64,000 nt of DNA. Source: Sediminibacterium roseum. GTDB lineage: Bacteria > Bacteroidota > Bacteroidia > Chitinophagales > Chitinophagaceae. A program made the position numbers and the translations under genes. The notes beneath the pieces were generated by a model that was not told the DNA's origin, did no database searches, and saw only the letters and a list, made by a program, of their open reading frames with translations. The stretch spans positions 1,490,325 to 1,554,324 of the forward strand of contig NZ_JAACJS010000015.1 of assembly GCF_009939005.1 (NCBI RefSeq), read 5' to 3'. This document shows positions 1 through 7,984 of the stretch, in pieces. Numbering within the stretch: position 1 is the first letter of the stretch; every line of letters begins with the position of its first letter.

Positions 1-609
1 CTTGATGATGATGTATTTCGGGCCCATCGCCATAATGGTTTGCGCCGCTCTCACGAGAGAGTAGTCGCCGCTCAGCTGGCGCGCTTCGCTGTCGTTCACC
101 ATCAGCACATCTACCATGGAGATGGTCTTTTTGAGATCATCCATGGCTATTTCCATCCAGAAGTTCATGGTATCCATTACAATGAGCTTCGGGCGGTTCT
201 TCAGTTGTTCGATCACGCTGCTCTGAACAGACGGCGCGAGGTTGCCGAGCATCAGGAACTCGCAATCCTGGTAGCTGTCGGGAACAACGGGCTGGAAATC
301 GCCGAGCACATTCAGCTGCGTCTCGAGCGTATCGCGTGTGTTCATGTCCATGTGGTAACGGCCGCTCCAGAAAAACGTTTTTTCATCTTTCTTGATCTGT
401 ACGGCTTCAACATCCACATTGCGCGCGGTAAGGGCGTCGAGTTCCGCCTGCGGGAAATCACCACCCACTACAGAGATCTGTTTAACCGGAGTAAAATTGG
501 AAGCGCACCATGCGATGTAAGTGCCGGCGCCGCCAACGATCTTACCTGTTTTTCCGAAAGGTGTTTCGATGGCATCGAAAGCCATAGAACCCACAACAAC
601 TAGAGACAT
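1..609 (-). CDS. PfkB-family carbohydrate/nucleoside kinase, partial (3' end outside window)
   Basis: The first 203 residues are visible and the reading frame runs open off the left edge. The N-terminus (MSLVVVGSMAFDAIETPFGK) followed by a GGAGTY segment at about residues 26-31 matches the sugar-binding start of the ribokinase/PfkB fold, and LVMDTMNFW plus MVNDSEARQL match the mid-domain segment of PfkB kinases. It should phosphorylate a sugar or nucleoside with ATP in the cytoplasm, but the C-terminal catalytic GAGD motif lies outside the window, so the substrate cannot be named. The ATG at 609 is chosen because the conserved first strand begins there. It is divergent from the TetR gene. Confidence 0.85.
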   Translation of the reverse strand, partial: MSLVVVGSMAFDAIETPFGKTGKIVGGAGTYIAWCASNFTPVKQISVVGGDFPQAELDALTARNVDVEAVQIKKDEKTFFWSGRYHMDMNTRDTLETQLNVLGDFQPVVPDSYQDCEFLMLGNLAPSVQSSVIEQLKNRPKLIVMDTMNFWMEIAMDDLKKTISMVDVLMVNDSEARQLSGDYSLVRAAQTIMAMGPKYIIIK

Positions 610-755
610 AATTATTTTTTTGGTTATCCGGGGGCGAAATTAGGGGTTTGTAACGGTTTTCCGGCTGCTCCGGGCCCACAGACCGGCCGGATAGCCCGGG
701 CGATAAAAACAAGCAGAAGCAAAACTAACAAATCATGTAATTATATTTCTATTTC

Positions 756-786
756 TTGCTAACATGCGTTAGCTGTATTATCTTCG
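756..786 (+). promoter_or_regulatory. Promoter with TetR-type operator before tetR
   Basis: An inverted repeat GCTAAC-ATGC-GTTAGC lies at 758-773. It overlaps a TTG at 756-758 (possible -33 element) and is followed after 20 bases by TATCTTCG at 779-786, one mismatch from the Bacteroidota -7 box TAnnTTTG. The core CTAAC-N4-GTTAG recurs before paaA at 3305-3318, suggesting that the adjacent TetR regulator binds both and represses its own gene. The box ends 4 bases before the ATG, so the message may be leaderless. Confidence 0.65.
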
Positions 787-790
787 TTCC

Positions 791-1384
791 ATGGCAAGAA
801 TAAAAACAGAGAAAAACATCTCGCGTAAGGATGTGATCGTAACCAAGGCGGCGATACTCTTCAGGGAAAAAGGTTTCAAGGCGGCGAGTATGCGCGACCT
901 GGCCGAAGCCGTTGGCGTAGAAGCGGCGAGCCTTTACAACCACATCAAATCGAAAACAGAGCTGCTGCACGAGTTGTGCTTCAGCGTGGCCAACCGTTTT
1001 ACCCATAAGATAGACGAGATAGAGGCGGAGCCGATCAGCTCCATCGAAAAAGTGGAAAAGATCCTGCGTTTCCACATCAGTGAAATGATCAACCATTACG
1101 AAGAAGTGTATGTGAGCGACCGCGAATGGAAACACCTTGCGGATCCCTACCTGTCTAATTTCCAGAACCAGCGCCGTATTTACCGCAAGCGATTTGCCGC
1201 GATCATCGAGAATGGCATCCGCAATAAGGAGATCAAAAAGATAGACGCGGCAACCGCCGTGCTGATCATGTTACACGCAATCAGTGGTATTGAAAGCTGG
1301 CACCGCTCAACGCAAAAGATCAGCGCAGAAGAACTGGAACAGAACATGATCACGATACTGGTGGGCGGACTCACCAATCATTAA
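791..1384 (+). CDS. TetR/AcrR-family transcriptional regulator, probable phenylacetate regulator (PaaR-like)
   Basis: A 197-residue protein with an N-terminal TetR helix-turn-helix at about residues 30-60 (ASMRDLAEAVGVEAASLYNH) and a helical C-terminal ligand domain. TetR proteins of this size release DNA when a small ligand binds. It sits directly upstream of paaE, and the inverted repeat in its own promoter is repeated before paaA, so it most likely represses the phenylacetate genes until phenylacetyl-CoA accumulates. The ligand is inferred from context and from the known Thermus PaaR, also a TetR protein. Start: the ATG at 791, just after the -7-like box. Confidence 0.85.
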   Translation: MARIKTEKNISRKDVIVTKAAILFREKGFKAASMRDLAEAVGVEAASLYNHIKSKTELLHELCFSVANRFTHKIDEIEAEPISSIEKVEKILRFHISEMINHYEEVYVSDREWKHLADPYLSNFQNQRRIYRKRFAAIIENGIRNKEIKKIDAATAVLIMLHAISGIESWHRSTQKISAEELEQNMITILVGGLTNH

Positions 1385-1432
1385 TCAAAAAAATGCCCGG
1401 CCTGCGGCGCATGGCTCAAGCTGTTTATTATT

Positions 1433-2512
1433 ATGGCAATACACTTTCATGAATTGACGGTGAAAGACATCAGGAGAGAAACCAGTGACTGTGTATCTAT
1501 TTCCTTCGTGGTTCCGGATGAACTGAAAGAAACTTTTTCTTACAAACAGGGTCAATACCTCACGCTCCGCACGCACATCAACGGCGAAGAAATACGGCGT
1601 TCTTATTCGGTATGCAGCAGTCCGCTCGACAACGAACTCCGCATCGCGGTTAAAAAAGTAGAGCACGGTGTTTTTTCAACCTACGCCAATACGCAACTGG
1701 AAAAAGGCGATGCGCTTGATGTGATGCCGCCGATGGGAAATTTCTTCACGGAGCTTGATCCATCCAACAAAAAACAATACACCGGTTTTGCCGCCGGAAG
1801 TGGTATTACACCGTTGCTGTCCATCATAAAAACCACTTTGCGAACGGAACCATCCAGCTCATTTACGCTTGTGTATGGCAACCGGAACAGGCACACCATT
1901 ATTTTTAAGGAAGAACTTGAGGCGCTGAAAAACCTGTATATGGACCGCTTCCGGGTGATCTATATCCTTTCGCGCGAAAAAACCGATGCCGCGGTCAATT
2001 TCGGCCGCATCGATGCTGATAAATGCACCGAGCTCTGCAACAAAAACCTCGACATAACACGCACCGATGCCTTCTTTTTGTGCGGGCCGGAGAACATGAT
2101 CTTTTCGGTAAAAGAGCAGCTGGAAAAAATGGGCGTTGACCAAAAGAAGATCCATTTTGAATTGTTCACAACCACATCACCCGGGCCGAAAAAAAGCAAC
2201 CAGGCAGAGCAGGCGGTTAAAGCGGAAGTGAAAAGCAGGATCACCATTAAACTCGATGGCGTATCATTCGATTTCGACCTTGGTTTTGAAAGCGATGCCA
2301 TTCTCGATGCGGCGCTGAAACACGGCGCAGACCTCCCCTACGCCTGCAAGGGCGGCGTATGCTGCACCTGCCGCGCCAAACTCGTGGAAGGCGAAGTAGA
2401 CATGGATGTAAACTATGGGCTGGAACCCGAAGAAATTGAACAGGGGTTTATTCTCACCTGCCAGTCGCATCCCCGTACGGAGAAAGTAGTGGTTGATTTT
2501 GATGTGAAGTAG
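1433..2512 (+). CDS. paaE: Phenylacetyl-CoA 1,2-epoxidase, reductase subunit PaaE
   Basis: 359 residues with the architecture of PaaE: an FAD-binding barrel (RSYS at 56-59), an NAD(P)-binding domain (GSGITPLLSI near 125, CGPENM near 220) and a C-terminal plant-type 2Fe-2S ferredoxin domain with cysteines 305, 310, 313 and 343. It passes electrons from NADPH to the di-iron centre of the PaaABC oxygenase, which epoxidises the ring of phenylacetyl-CoA. The gene starts 48 bases after tetR and probably shares its transcript. Unusually, paaE is separated from paaABCD by a gene on the opposite strand. Confidence 0.93.
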   Translation: MAIHFHELTVKDIRRETSDCVSISFVVPDELKETFSYKQGQYLTLRTHINGEEIRRSYSVCSSPLDNELRIAVKKVEHGVFSTYANTQLEKGDALDVMPPMGNFFTELDPSNKKQYTGFAAGSGITPLLSIIKTTLRTEPSSSFTLVYGNRNRHTIIFKEELEALKNLYMDRFRVIYILSREKTDAAVNFGRIDADKCTELCNKNLDITRTDAFFLCGPENMIFSVKEQLEKMGVDQKKIHFELFTTTSPGPKKSNQAEQAVKAEVKSRITIKLDGVSFDFDLGFESDAILDAALKHGADLPYACKGGVCCTCRAKLVEGEVDMDVNYGLEPEEIEQGFILTCQSHPRTEKVVVDFDVK

Positions 2513-2534
2513 ACTTCTGAACCCTGGCGCTTGC

Positions 2535-3200
2535 CTATTTCAAAAGATAAGGTTTCAATATAGGCTGCCAGATCTTATAACCGTTTGCATTCATGTGCAG
2601 GTTATCGCCCAGGAAAATATCCGTCATTACCTCGCCATTGGGTTTCAGCATCGCATCGTGGATGTTAATGAACGTTGCTTTCTTTTGTTTCCCGATAAAA
2701 TCCTTGATGCGTTTGTTGGCCTCTACATAGATCGGCTCGAGTTTCCAGCGGCTAGGGCTTGGTTTGAGCGATACAAACGCGATCTGAACGTTTGGTAATT
2801 TTTTCCTGATGAGTGAGAATAAGGTCTTGAAACGGTCGAGCACCAGCTGCGCAGTAACGGTATCGGAAGCGGCCACATCATTTTCACCGCAGTAAATAAC
2901 GATCTGTTTGGGGCGGTAGGCGATCACCGCCTCATCTACATACCGTATCATATCCACCAGCTGCGAGCCGCCGAATGCGCGGTTTACAATAGGGTAACCG
3001 GGAAAATAATCTTTCACATCCGTCCATTTGGTAAACGAGGAACTACCCGTAAAAAGAATGCTGTTGGGCGCAGGTTTTTCAAGGCTGTCTTTCCTTCTGA
3101 ATGCATCGATCTCTTTTCTGAAGGGAGGTGTTGTTGTCGTTTGGGCATCTATCGCCCCTGCGATCGCAAACAAGGCTATAAAAAGGAGGATCTTCTTCAT
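2535..3200 (-). CDS. Secreted SGNH/GDSL-type hydrolase
   Basis: 221 residues from the ATG at 3200, whose N-terminus (MKKILLFIALFAIAGAIDAQ) is a clear signal peptide; a longer reading begins at 3242 but would hide it. SGNH blocks are visible: block I FTGSSSFTKW with the nucleophilic serine in GSSS, block III YCGENDVA, and block V DNLHMNANGY with the catalytic Asp/His. These hydrolases remove acyl or acetyl groups from lipids or carbohydrates in the periplasm or outside the cell. It lies between paaE and paaA on the opposite strand, with no evident role in phenylacetate breakdown; substrate unknown. Confidence 0.85.
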   Translation of the reverse strand: MKKILLFIALFAIAGAIDAQTTTTPPFRKEIDAFRRKDSLEKPAPNSILFTGSSSFTKWTDVKDYFPGYPIVNRAFGGSQLVDMIRYVDEAVIAYRPKQIVIYCGENDVAASDTVTAQLVLDRFKTLFSLIRKKLPNVQIAFVSLKPSPSRWKLEPIYVEANKRIKDFIGKQKKATFINIHDAMLKPNGEVMTDIFLGDNLHMNANGYKIWQPILKPYLLK

Positions 3201-3304
3201 GCCCCTAAGGTACCGATTTCTTTTGCCACCCGGCACTAACATGGGCCATGCTTTTCAGCCATCAATCCGGCTAACAATGCAAAAATTTTAAGAGATTTTA
3301 CATG

Positions 3305-3344
3305 CTAACATTTGTTAGTTGCTCCCTTTCTTTCCGTATTTTTG
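3305..3344 (+). promoter_or_regulatory. paaA promoter with second TetR-type operator
   Basis: CTAAC-ATTT-GTTAG at 3305-3318 repeats the operator core found before tetR. Its TTTG (3311-3314) can act as the -33 element. After a 22-base spacer, TATTTTTG at 3337-3344 is an exact TAnnTTTG box, and the paaA ATG follows 18 bases later. A repressor bound at the inverted repeat would block the promoter of the paaABCDGIY operon. Confidence 0.7.
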
Positions 3345-3362
3345 AGCAGTCAATGTTTTACG

Positions 3363-4307
3363 ATGGAAAAGAACCTAGAAGAAATATTCCAGGACAAGAT
3401 CGATAAGGAAATAAAGATCGAGCCAAAAGACTGGATGCCCGAAAAATACCGGCAGACGCTGATCCGCCAGATCAGTCAGCATGCGCACAGCGAAATCGTA
3501 GGCATGCTGCCCGAGGGGAACTGGATCACGCGCGCACCCAACCTGCGCCGCAAAGCCATCCTGCTTGCAAAAGTGCAGGATGAGGCGGGCCATGGTTTGT
3601 ACCTGTATTCGGCCGCCGAAACACTGGGTATTTCGCGCGATGAGATGTATGCGCAACTGCACAGCGGCAAAGCAAAATATTCATCCATCTTCAACTACCC
3701 CACTTTAACCTGGGCCGATATCGGCGCGATCGGCTGGCTGGTTGATGGTGCGGCCATTATGAACCAGGTTCCGTTGTGCAGGTCCAGTTTTGGGCCTTAT
3801 GCAAGGGCCATGGTTCGTGTTTGCAAAGAAGAAAGTTTTCACCAGCGCCAGGGTTTCGAGATCCTGTTAACGCTCAGCAAGGGCACTGCTGCGCAGCGGG
3901 CAATGGCGCAGGATGCGATCAACCGCTGGTGGTGGCCGAGTGTAATGATGTTTGGTCCCAAAGACGATGAGAGCCCCAACACCATCCTCAGCATGAAATG
4001 GAAGATCAAACGTTTTACCAACGACGAACTCCGGCAGAAGTTTGTCGACATCTGCGCGGAGCAGGTAAAAATATTGGGCCTCAGCTTACCGGACAAAGAC
4101 CTCAAATGGAACGCCGCCACCAACCATTATGATTTTGGTGCCATCAACTGGGATGAGTTCTGGCAGGTGGTACAGGGCAATGGCCCCTGCAACAAACAAC
4201 GACTCGACACACGCAGAAAAGCATGGGAAGAGGGCGCATGGGTAAGAGAAGCAGCAAACGCACATGCCGAAAAAAGAGCAAAAAGAAAAGCAGTAAAAGC
4301 AGCATAA
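3363..4307 (+). CDS. paaA: Phenylacetyl-CoA 1,2-epoxidase, catalytic subunit PaaA
   Basis: 314 residues, close to the 309 of E. coli PaaA and recognisably similar along its length (DWMPEKYRQTLIRQISQHAH, EGNWITRAPNLRRKAILLAK). It carries the di-iron carboxylate signature of EIVGM, KVQDEAGHGLYLYS and CKEESFHQRQGFE. With PaaC and PaaB it forms the oxygenase that adds one O2-derived oxygen to the aromatic ring of phenylacetyl-CoA to give the 1,2-epoxide. The ATG at 3363 is preferred over an upstream start because the -7 box ends at 3344, inside the longer reading. First gene of paaABCDGIY. Confidence 0.97.
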   Translation: MEKNLEEIFQDKIDKEIKIEPKDWMPEKYRQTLIRQISQHAHSEIVGMLPEGNWITRAPNLRRKAILLAKVQDEAGHGLYLYSAAETLGISRDEMYAQLHSGKAKYSSIFNYPTLTWADIGAIGWLVDGAAIMNQVPLCRSSFGPYARAMVRVCKEESFHQRQGFEILLTLSKGTAAQRAMAQDAINRWWWPSVMMFGPKDDESPNTILSMKWKIKRFTNDELRQKFVDICAEQVKILGLSLPDKDLKWNAATNHYDFGAINWDEFWQVVQGNGPCNKQRLDTRRKAWEEGAWVREAANAHAEKRAKRKAVKAA

Positions 4308-4338
4308 AGCAACAGGGCCTTAGCCAAAAACAAACACC

Positions 4339-4629
4339 ATGACACAACCAACCGAATGGCCGCTCTGGGAGATCTTCATCCGCAGCAAACAGGGCCTTGA
4401 CCACAAGCACGTGGGCAGCCTGCATGCCGCAGATGCGCAGATGGCAATTGAAAATGCAAGAGATGTTTACACGCGCAGAATGGAAGGCGTAAGCATCTGG
4501 GCCGTTGAGAGCAAATACATCCATGCAAGCAACCCGGCAGAGGGCGGCTCGCTGTATGACCCTGCCAACGACAAAGCCTATCGCCATCCTACTTTTTACG
4601 ATCTGCCCGATGAATTAAAACACATGTGA
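4339..4629 (+). CDS. paaB: Phenylacetyl-CoA 1,2-epoxidase subunit PaaB
   Basis: 96 residues, the usual length of PaaB. Family features are WPLWEIFIRSKQGLDHKHVG at residues 6-25, the DVYTRR segment, and a C-terminal YRHPTFYDLPDELKHM. PaaB is a small bridging subunit that holds PaaAC dimers together in the epoxidase complex and is not itself catalytic. It starts 31 bases after paaA and ends 25 bases before paaC, as expected for one operon. Confidence 0.95.
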   Translation: MTQPTEWPLWEIFIRSKQGLDHKHVGSLHAADAQMAIENARDVYTRRMEGVSIWAVESKYIHASNPAEGGSLYDPANDKAYRHPTFYDLPDELKHM

Positions 4630-4654
4630 CCCGACCCGGAATGGGCATAAGATT

Positions 4655-5413
4655 ATGGCAGATACCAACCTGATAAATTATACACTCCACCTAGCAGACA
4701 ATGCGTTGATACTCGGCCACCGCAACAGCGAATGGTGCGGGCATGGCCCGATATTGGAACAGGACATCGCTGTTTCGAACATCGCACTGGACTGCATCGG
4801 CCAGGCAAGAAATTTTTACCAGTATGCCGCGCAACTCACCGGCAATGGCGCAACGGAAGATTCCCTTGCGTACCTGCGCGATGTGACCGAGTTCAAAAAT
4901 TGCCTGCTGGTTGAATTGCCAAACGGGGATTGGGGACAAACCATCCTCCGCCAGTTCTTCTTCAGCACATACCAGTATTTTCTTTACCAGCAATTGCAAA
5001 ACAGCAGCGATCAACAAATAGCGGCCATTGCCGAAAAAGCTTTGAAAGAAGTAACCTACCACGTGCGCTGGAGCAGCGAATGGGTGATCCGCCTGGGCGA
5101 TGGAACAGAAGAGAGCAGGCAGCGCATGCTTCATGCCGTTGATGAATTGTGGAGCTTCACAGGTGAAATGTTCATACCTGCACACTATGAACCATCTCCC
5201 GCTGAAACCGGTACCGGCATTGACCTTGCATCGGTCAAAAACAAATGGACCGAAAAGATCACTGCCGTTTTTGAAGAAGCAACACTACCCGTTCCACCGG
5301 CAGACACTTGGATGCAAACGGGCGGCAAACAAGGCAGGCACACAGAACACCTCGGGTTTATTTTAGCAGAGATGCAGTTTTTACAACGGTCGTACCCAAA
5401 TGCAGAATGGTGA
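4655..5413 (+). CDS. paaC: Phenylacetyl-CoA 1,2-epoxidase structural subunit PaaC
   Basis: 252 residues with the ferritin-like fold of PaaC: LADNALILGHRNSEWCGHGP at residues 12-31, the IALDCIGQARNFYQYA helix, and KEVTYHVRWSSEWVIRLGDG. PaaC pairs with PaaA as a catalytically inactive partner that stabilises the di-iron subunit. The C-terminus HLGFILAEMQFLQRSYPNAEW is well conserved. Its stop codon at 5411-5413 overlaps or abuts the possible starts of paaD, so the two are probably translationally coupled. Confidence 0.95.
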   Translation: MADTNLINYTLHLADNALILGHRNSEWCGHGPILEQDIAVSNIALDCIGQARNFYQYAAQLTGNGATEDSLAYLRDVTEFKNCLLVELPNGDWGQTILRQFFFSTYQYFLYQQLQNSSDQQIAAIAEKALKEVTYHVRWSSEWVIRLGDGTEESRQRMLHAVDELWSFTGEMFIPAHYEPSPAETGTGIDLASVKNKWTEKITAVFEEATLPVPPADTWMQTGGKQGRHTEHLGFILAEMQFLQRSYPNAEW

Positions 5414-5415
5414 GC

Positions 5416-5967
5416 ATGATGAACGCGATTGAAAAAAATACGATACCCGGTGCAGGCTTTTCCGAAGAGATTCGGGAGCGCGTGTTGCAGGTGCTCGAAA
5501 CCGTACCCGACCCCGAAGTGCCGGTACTCTCCGTGATCGACCTCGGCGTTGTAAGGAAGGTTGACGTGCGGGAGAATGAAAACAAGGAATGGGAGGTGCA
5601 GCTGGCTGTTACTCCCACCTACACAGGTTGCCCGGCCATTGATGTAATGAAGATCAATATGCGCATGGCGCTGCTGGAGGCCGGTTTCAAAAACATCGGG
5701 ATCACTGAAACATTATCACCCGCCTGGACAACCGACTGGATGAGCGAAAGCGGCAAACAAAAATTAAAGGCCTACGGTATTGCTGCGCCACATTACAAAC
5801 AATTGGTTTGTACACCCGATTCGTTCCAGGAAGAAGAAGCGGTTCAATGCCCGTTGTGCAATTCCTATCACACAAGACTGGTTTCACAATTTGGCAGCAC
5901 AGCCTGCAAGGCCTTGTACCAGTGCAATGATTGTAAGGAGCCATTTGATTATTTTAAGTGCCATTAG
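5416..5967 (+). CDS. paaD: Phenylacetate degradation protein PaaD (iron-sulfur assembly factor for the epoxidase)
   Basis: 183 residues from the ATG at 5416; ATGs at 5407 and 5419 are equally possible and differ by only a few residues. The N-terminal half is a MIP18/DUF59 domain (VPDPEVPVLSVIDLGVVRKV, with the CPAIDVM cysteine). The C-terminal tail holds a zinc-ribbon-like set of cysteines: CPLC, then CKALYQCNDC and a final C. PaaD-type proteins are needed for an active PaaABCE epoxidase, probably by helping assemble its metal centres. It overlaps or follows paaC by 2 bases. Confidence 0.9.
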   Translation: MMNAIEKNTIPGAGFSEEIRERVLQVLETVPDPEVPVLSVIDLGVVRKVDVRENENKEWEVQLAVTPTYTGCPAIDVMKINMRMALLEAGFKNIGITETLSPAWTTDWMSESGKQKLKAYGIAAPHYKQLVCTPDSFQEEEAVQCPLCNSYHTRLVSQFGSTACKALYQCNDCKEPFDYFKCH

Positions 5968-6054
5968 TATAGCGCCGGATATTTACTGGAAACTCAAAAA
6001 CACGCACCTTTACTCGTTATACCTCTTTAACCATTAACCCGTTTAACCCATCCC

Positions 6055-6831
6055 ATGTCTTCCATACTATTCTCCGTTGAATCCAACACAGCCTTCCTTA
6101 CCTTGAATCGCCCAGATAAACTAAACTCCTTTAACCGGGAAATGGCCCTGTTGCTCCAGGAGAAACTGGACGAGTGCGAAAACGACAACAGCATCCGCTG
6201 CATCTACCTTACAGGTGCAGGCAAGGGCTTCTGCGCAGGGCAGGATCTTGCTGAAGTGGTTGATCCCAATGGGCCGGGCATGCAGAAGATATTGGGCGAA
6301 CATTATAACCCCATTGTTACAAGGCTGCGCACCATTGCAAAACCGGTGGTGGTTGCAGTGAACGGCGTTGCCGCGGGAGCGGGCGCTAACATTGCATTTG
6401 CGGGTGATGTTGTAGTGGCTGCGCAATCGGCCTCTTTTATGCAGGCCTTCTCAAAAATCGGTTTGATTCCCGACAGCGGCGGCACGTATCATTTACCACG
6501 ACTCATCGGTGCACAACGCGCCTCGGCGCTGATGATGCTGGGCGATAAAGTACCAGCCACCGATGCATTGCAAATGGGCATGCTGTACAAGGTCTTCAGC
6601 GACGATACGTTTGCCGATGAAAGCAAAAAAATCGCAGCAACACTTTCACAAATGCCAACAAAAGCACTGGGCTACATCAAACAGGCATTGAACCATTCGG
6701 CCGGCAATAGTTTGCAGGCACAGTTACAACTCGAGGATGAATACCAGCAGAAAGCCGCCGGTACAAAAGATTTCAAAGAAGGTGTGCAGGCATTTCTTGA
6801 AAAACGTTCACCCATTTTCAAAGGCGAATAA
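6055..6831 (+). CDS. paaG: Enoyl-CoA hydratase/isomerase family protein PaaG (ring 1,2-epoxyphenylacetyl-CoA isomerase)
   Basis: 258 residues of the crotonase fold. The oxyanion-hole segments are GKGFCAGQDLAEV near residue 60 and VNGVAAGAGANIAFAGDVVVA near 105, and the acidic residue of GLIPDSGGTYHLPRL near 140 marks the PaaG-like group. PaaG turns the ring epoxide into the seven-membered oxepin-CoA and later moves double bonds during beta-oxidation. An 87-base gap separates it from paaD; no clear promoter was found there, so it is probably in the same transcript. Confidence 0.9.
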   Translation: MSSILFSVESNTAFLTLNRPDKLNSFNREMALLLQEKLDECENDNSIRCIYLTGAGKGFCAGQDLAEVVDPNGPGMQKILGEHYNPIVTRLRTIAKPVVVAVNGVAAGAGANIAFAGDVVVAAQSASFMQAFSKIGLIPDSGGTYHLPRLIGAQRASALMMLGDKVPATDALQMGMLYKVFSDDTFADESKKIAATLSQMPTKALGYIKQALNHSAGNSLQAQLQLEDEYQQKAAGTKDFKEGVQAFLEKRSPIFKGE

Positions 6832-6832
6832 C

Positions 6833-7255
6833 ATGAATGACAAAGACCTATATGCCAAACAGGTAGTGGACCACATGTTGCAGCACGATCAGTTCTCGCA
6901 ATGGCTCGGTATTACGGTGCTCGAAATAAAAGAGGGATACAGCAAACTACAGATGACCGTTCGCGATGAAATGATCAATGGTTTTGGAACGGCACATGGC
7001 GGCATCGCCTTTTCTTTTGCCGATAGCGCATTCGCCTTTGCCTGCAACAACCGCAACAATCTTTCCGTTGCGTTGGATACGGCCATGAATTTTACCAGGG
7101 CCGTTCATTCCGGCGATACACTCATTGCAGAAGCGAAGGAAAGCCACAATGGGAAAAGCACCGGCCTCTACTTCATCACCATTACCAACCAGCACAACGA
7201 AACGGTAGCGCATTTCAAGGGCACCTGTTTCCGCACGGGAAAAACGCTGATCTAA
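6833..7255 (+). CDS. paaI: Hydroxyphenylacetyl-CoA thioesterase PaaI (hotdog fold)
   Basis: 140 residues from the ATG at 6833, 1 base after the paaG stop codon. The hotdog-fold signature is NGFGTAHGGIAFSFADSAFA at about residues 44-63, with the HGG glycine pair that contacts CoA and the catalytic acidic residue in the ADSAFA helix. PaaI hydrolyses stalled CoA esters formed when the epoxide is diverted, releasing CoA and protecting the pathway. An upstream extension at 6737 overlaps paaG completely and is not credible. Confidence 0.9.
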   Translation: MNDKDLYAKQVVDHMLQHDQFSQWLGITVLEIKEGYSKLQMTVRDEMINGFGTAHGGIAFSFADSAFAFACNNRNNLSVALDTAMNFTRAVHSGDTLIAEAKESHNGKSTGLYFITITNQHNETVAHFKGTCFRTGKTLI

Positions 7256-7269
7256 AAAAATTGTACAAA

Positions 7270-7869
7270 ATGATCTACGCATTCAAAGATTTTATCCCTG
7301 TGGTGCACGAATCGGCATTCGTTCATCCGCAGGCCGCTGTTACAGGTAACGTGATCATTGGACGAAACGTATACATCGGGCCGGGCGCTGCCATACGCGG
7401 CGACTGGGGCGGTATCGTTATAGAAGACGGTTCAAACGTACAGGAAAACTGTACCATTCATATGTTTCCGGGCATTACTGTTGTGCTGAAAGAAAATTCG
7501 CACATCGGCCACGGCGCTATCATTCATGGCGCCACCATTGGAAGGAACTGTTTGATCGGGATGAATGCGGTATTGATGGATAATGTGGTATTGGGTGATG
7601 AATGCATTGTTGGCGCATTGAGTTTTATCAAGGCCTATGAAGTGTTCGAAAGCCGCAGCCTGGTGGTGGGCAATCCCGCAAAAAAAATAAAAGAAGTTAC
7701 AGACGAAATGATCCAATGGAAAACCGAGGGCACCAAACTCTACCAGGCATTGCCCAATGAAATGCACCTGCATTGGAAAGAAGTGGAACCGCTGCGGGAG
7801 ATCCCTGCCAACCGGGCAATACAGGAGGCGATGTACAAAACATGGAACGAAACAAACGGCGAAAAATGA
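7270..7869 (+). CDS. paaY: PaaY-like gamma-class carbonic anhydrase family protein (left-handed beta-helix)
   Basis: 199 residues. Hexapeptide repeats run from about residue 18 to 125 (VTGNVIIGRNVYIGPGAAI, SHIGHGAIIHGATIGRNCLI), with the three metal-binding histidines of the gamma-carbonic-anhydrase fold at TIHMF, SHIGHGAIIH. PaaY enzymes act as thioesterases or hydrolases that relieve CoA sequestration in the phenylacetate pathway. The position directly after paaI supports this over a general carbonic anhydrase. A TTG at 7261 is in frame, but the ATG at 7270 is simpler. Confidence 0.85.
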   Translation: MIYAFKDFIPVVHESAFVHPQAAVTGNVIIGRNVYIGPGAAIRGDWGGIVIEDGSNVQENCTIHMFPGITVVLKENSHIGHGAIIHGATIGRNCLIGMNAVLMDNVVLGDECIVGALSFIKAYEVFESRSLVVGNPAKKIKEVTDEMIQWKTEGTKLYQALPNEMHLHWKEVEPLREIPANRAIQEAMYKTWNETNGEK

Positions 7870-7959
7870 CGGATTGGCTCTAGCATCAACGCTTCCGGGG
7901 CTGTAAGTGCAGTGAATTACGCGGCTTCAATCATTTCCGCCTTTCCAGCGAGATAGCTT

Positions 7960-7967
7960 TATCTTTG
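7960..7967 (+). promoter_or_regulatory. -7 promoter box before obg
   Basis: TATCTTTG is an exact TAnnTTTG match ending 17 bases before the obg GTG start. This supports separate transcription of obg from the paa operon and a leader of only about a dozen bases. Confidence 0.6.
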
Positions 7968-7984
7968 CAGCTAATTATCCAGCA

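Noticed and set aside
40..603. Plus-strand open frame opposite the PfkB kinase gene
   Set aside because: It lies wholly antisense to a clear PfkB kinase whose protein shows family motifs; its own translation has none.
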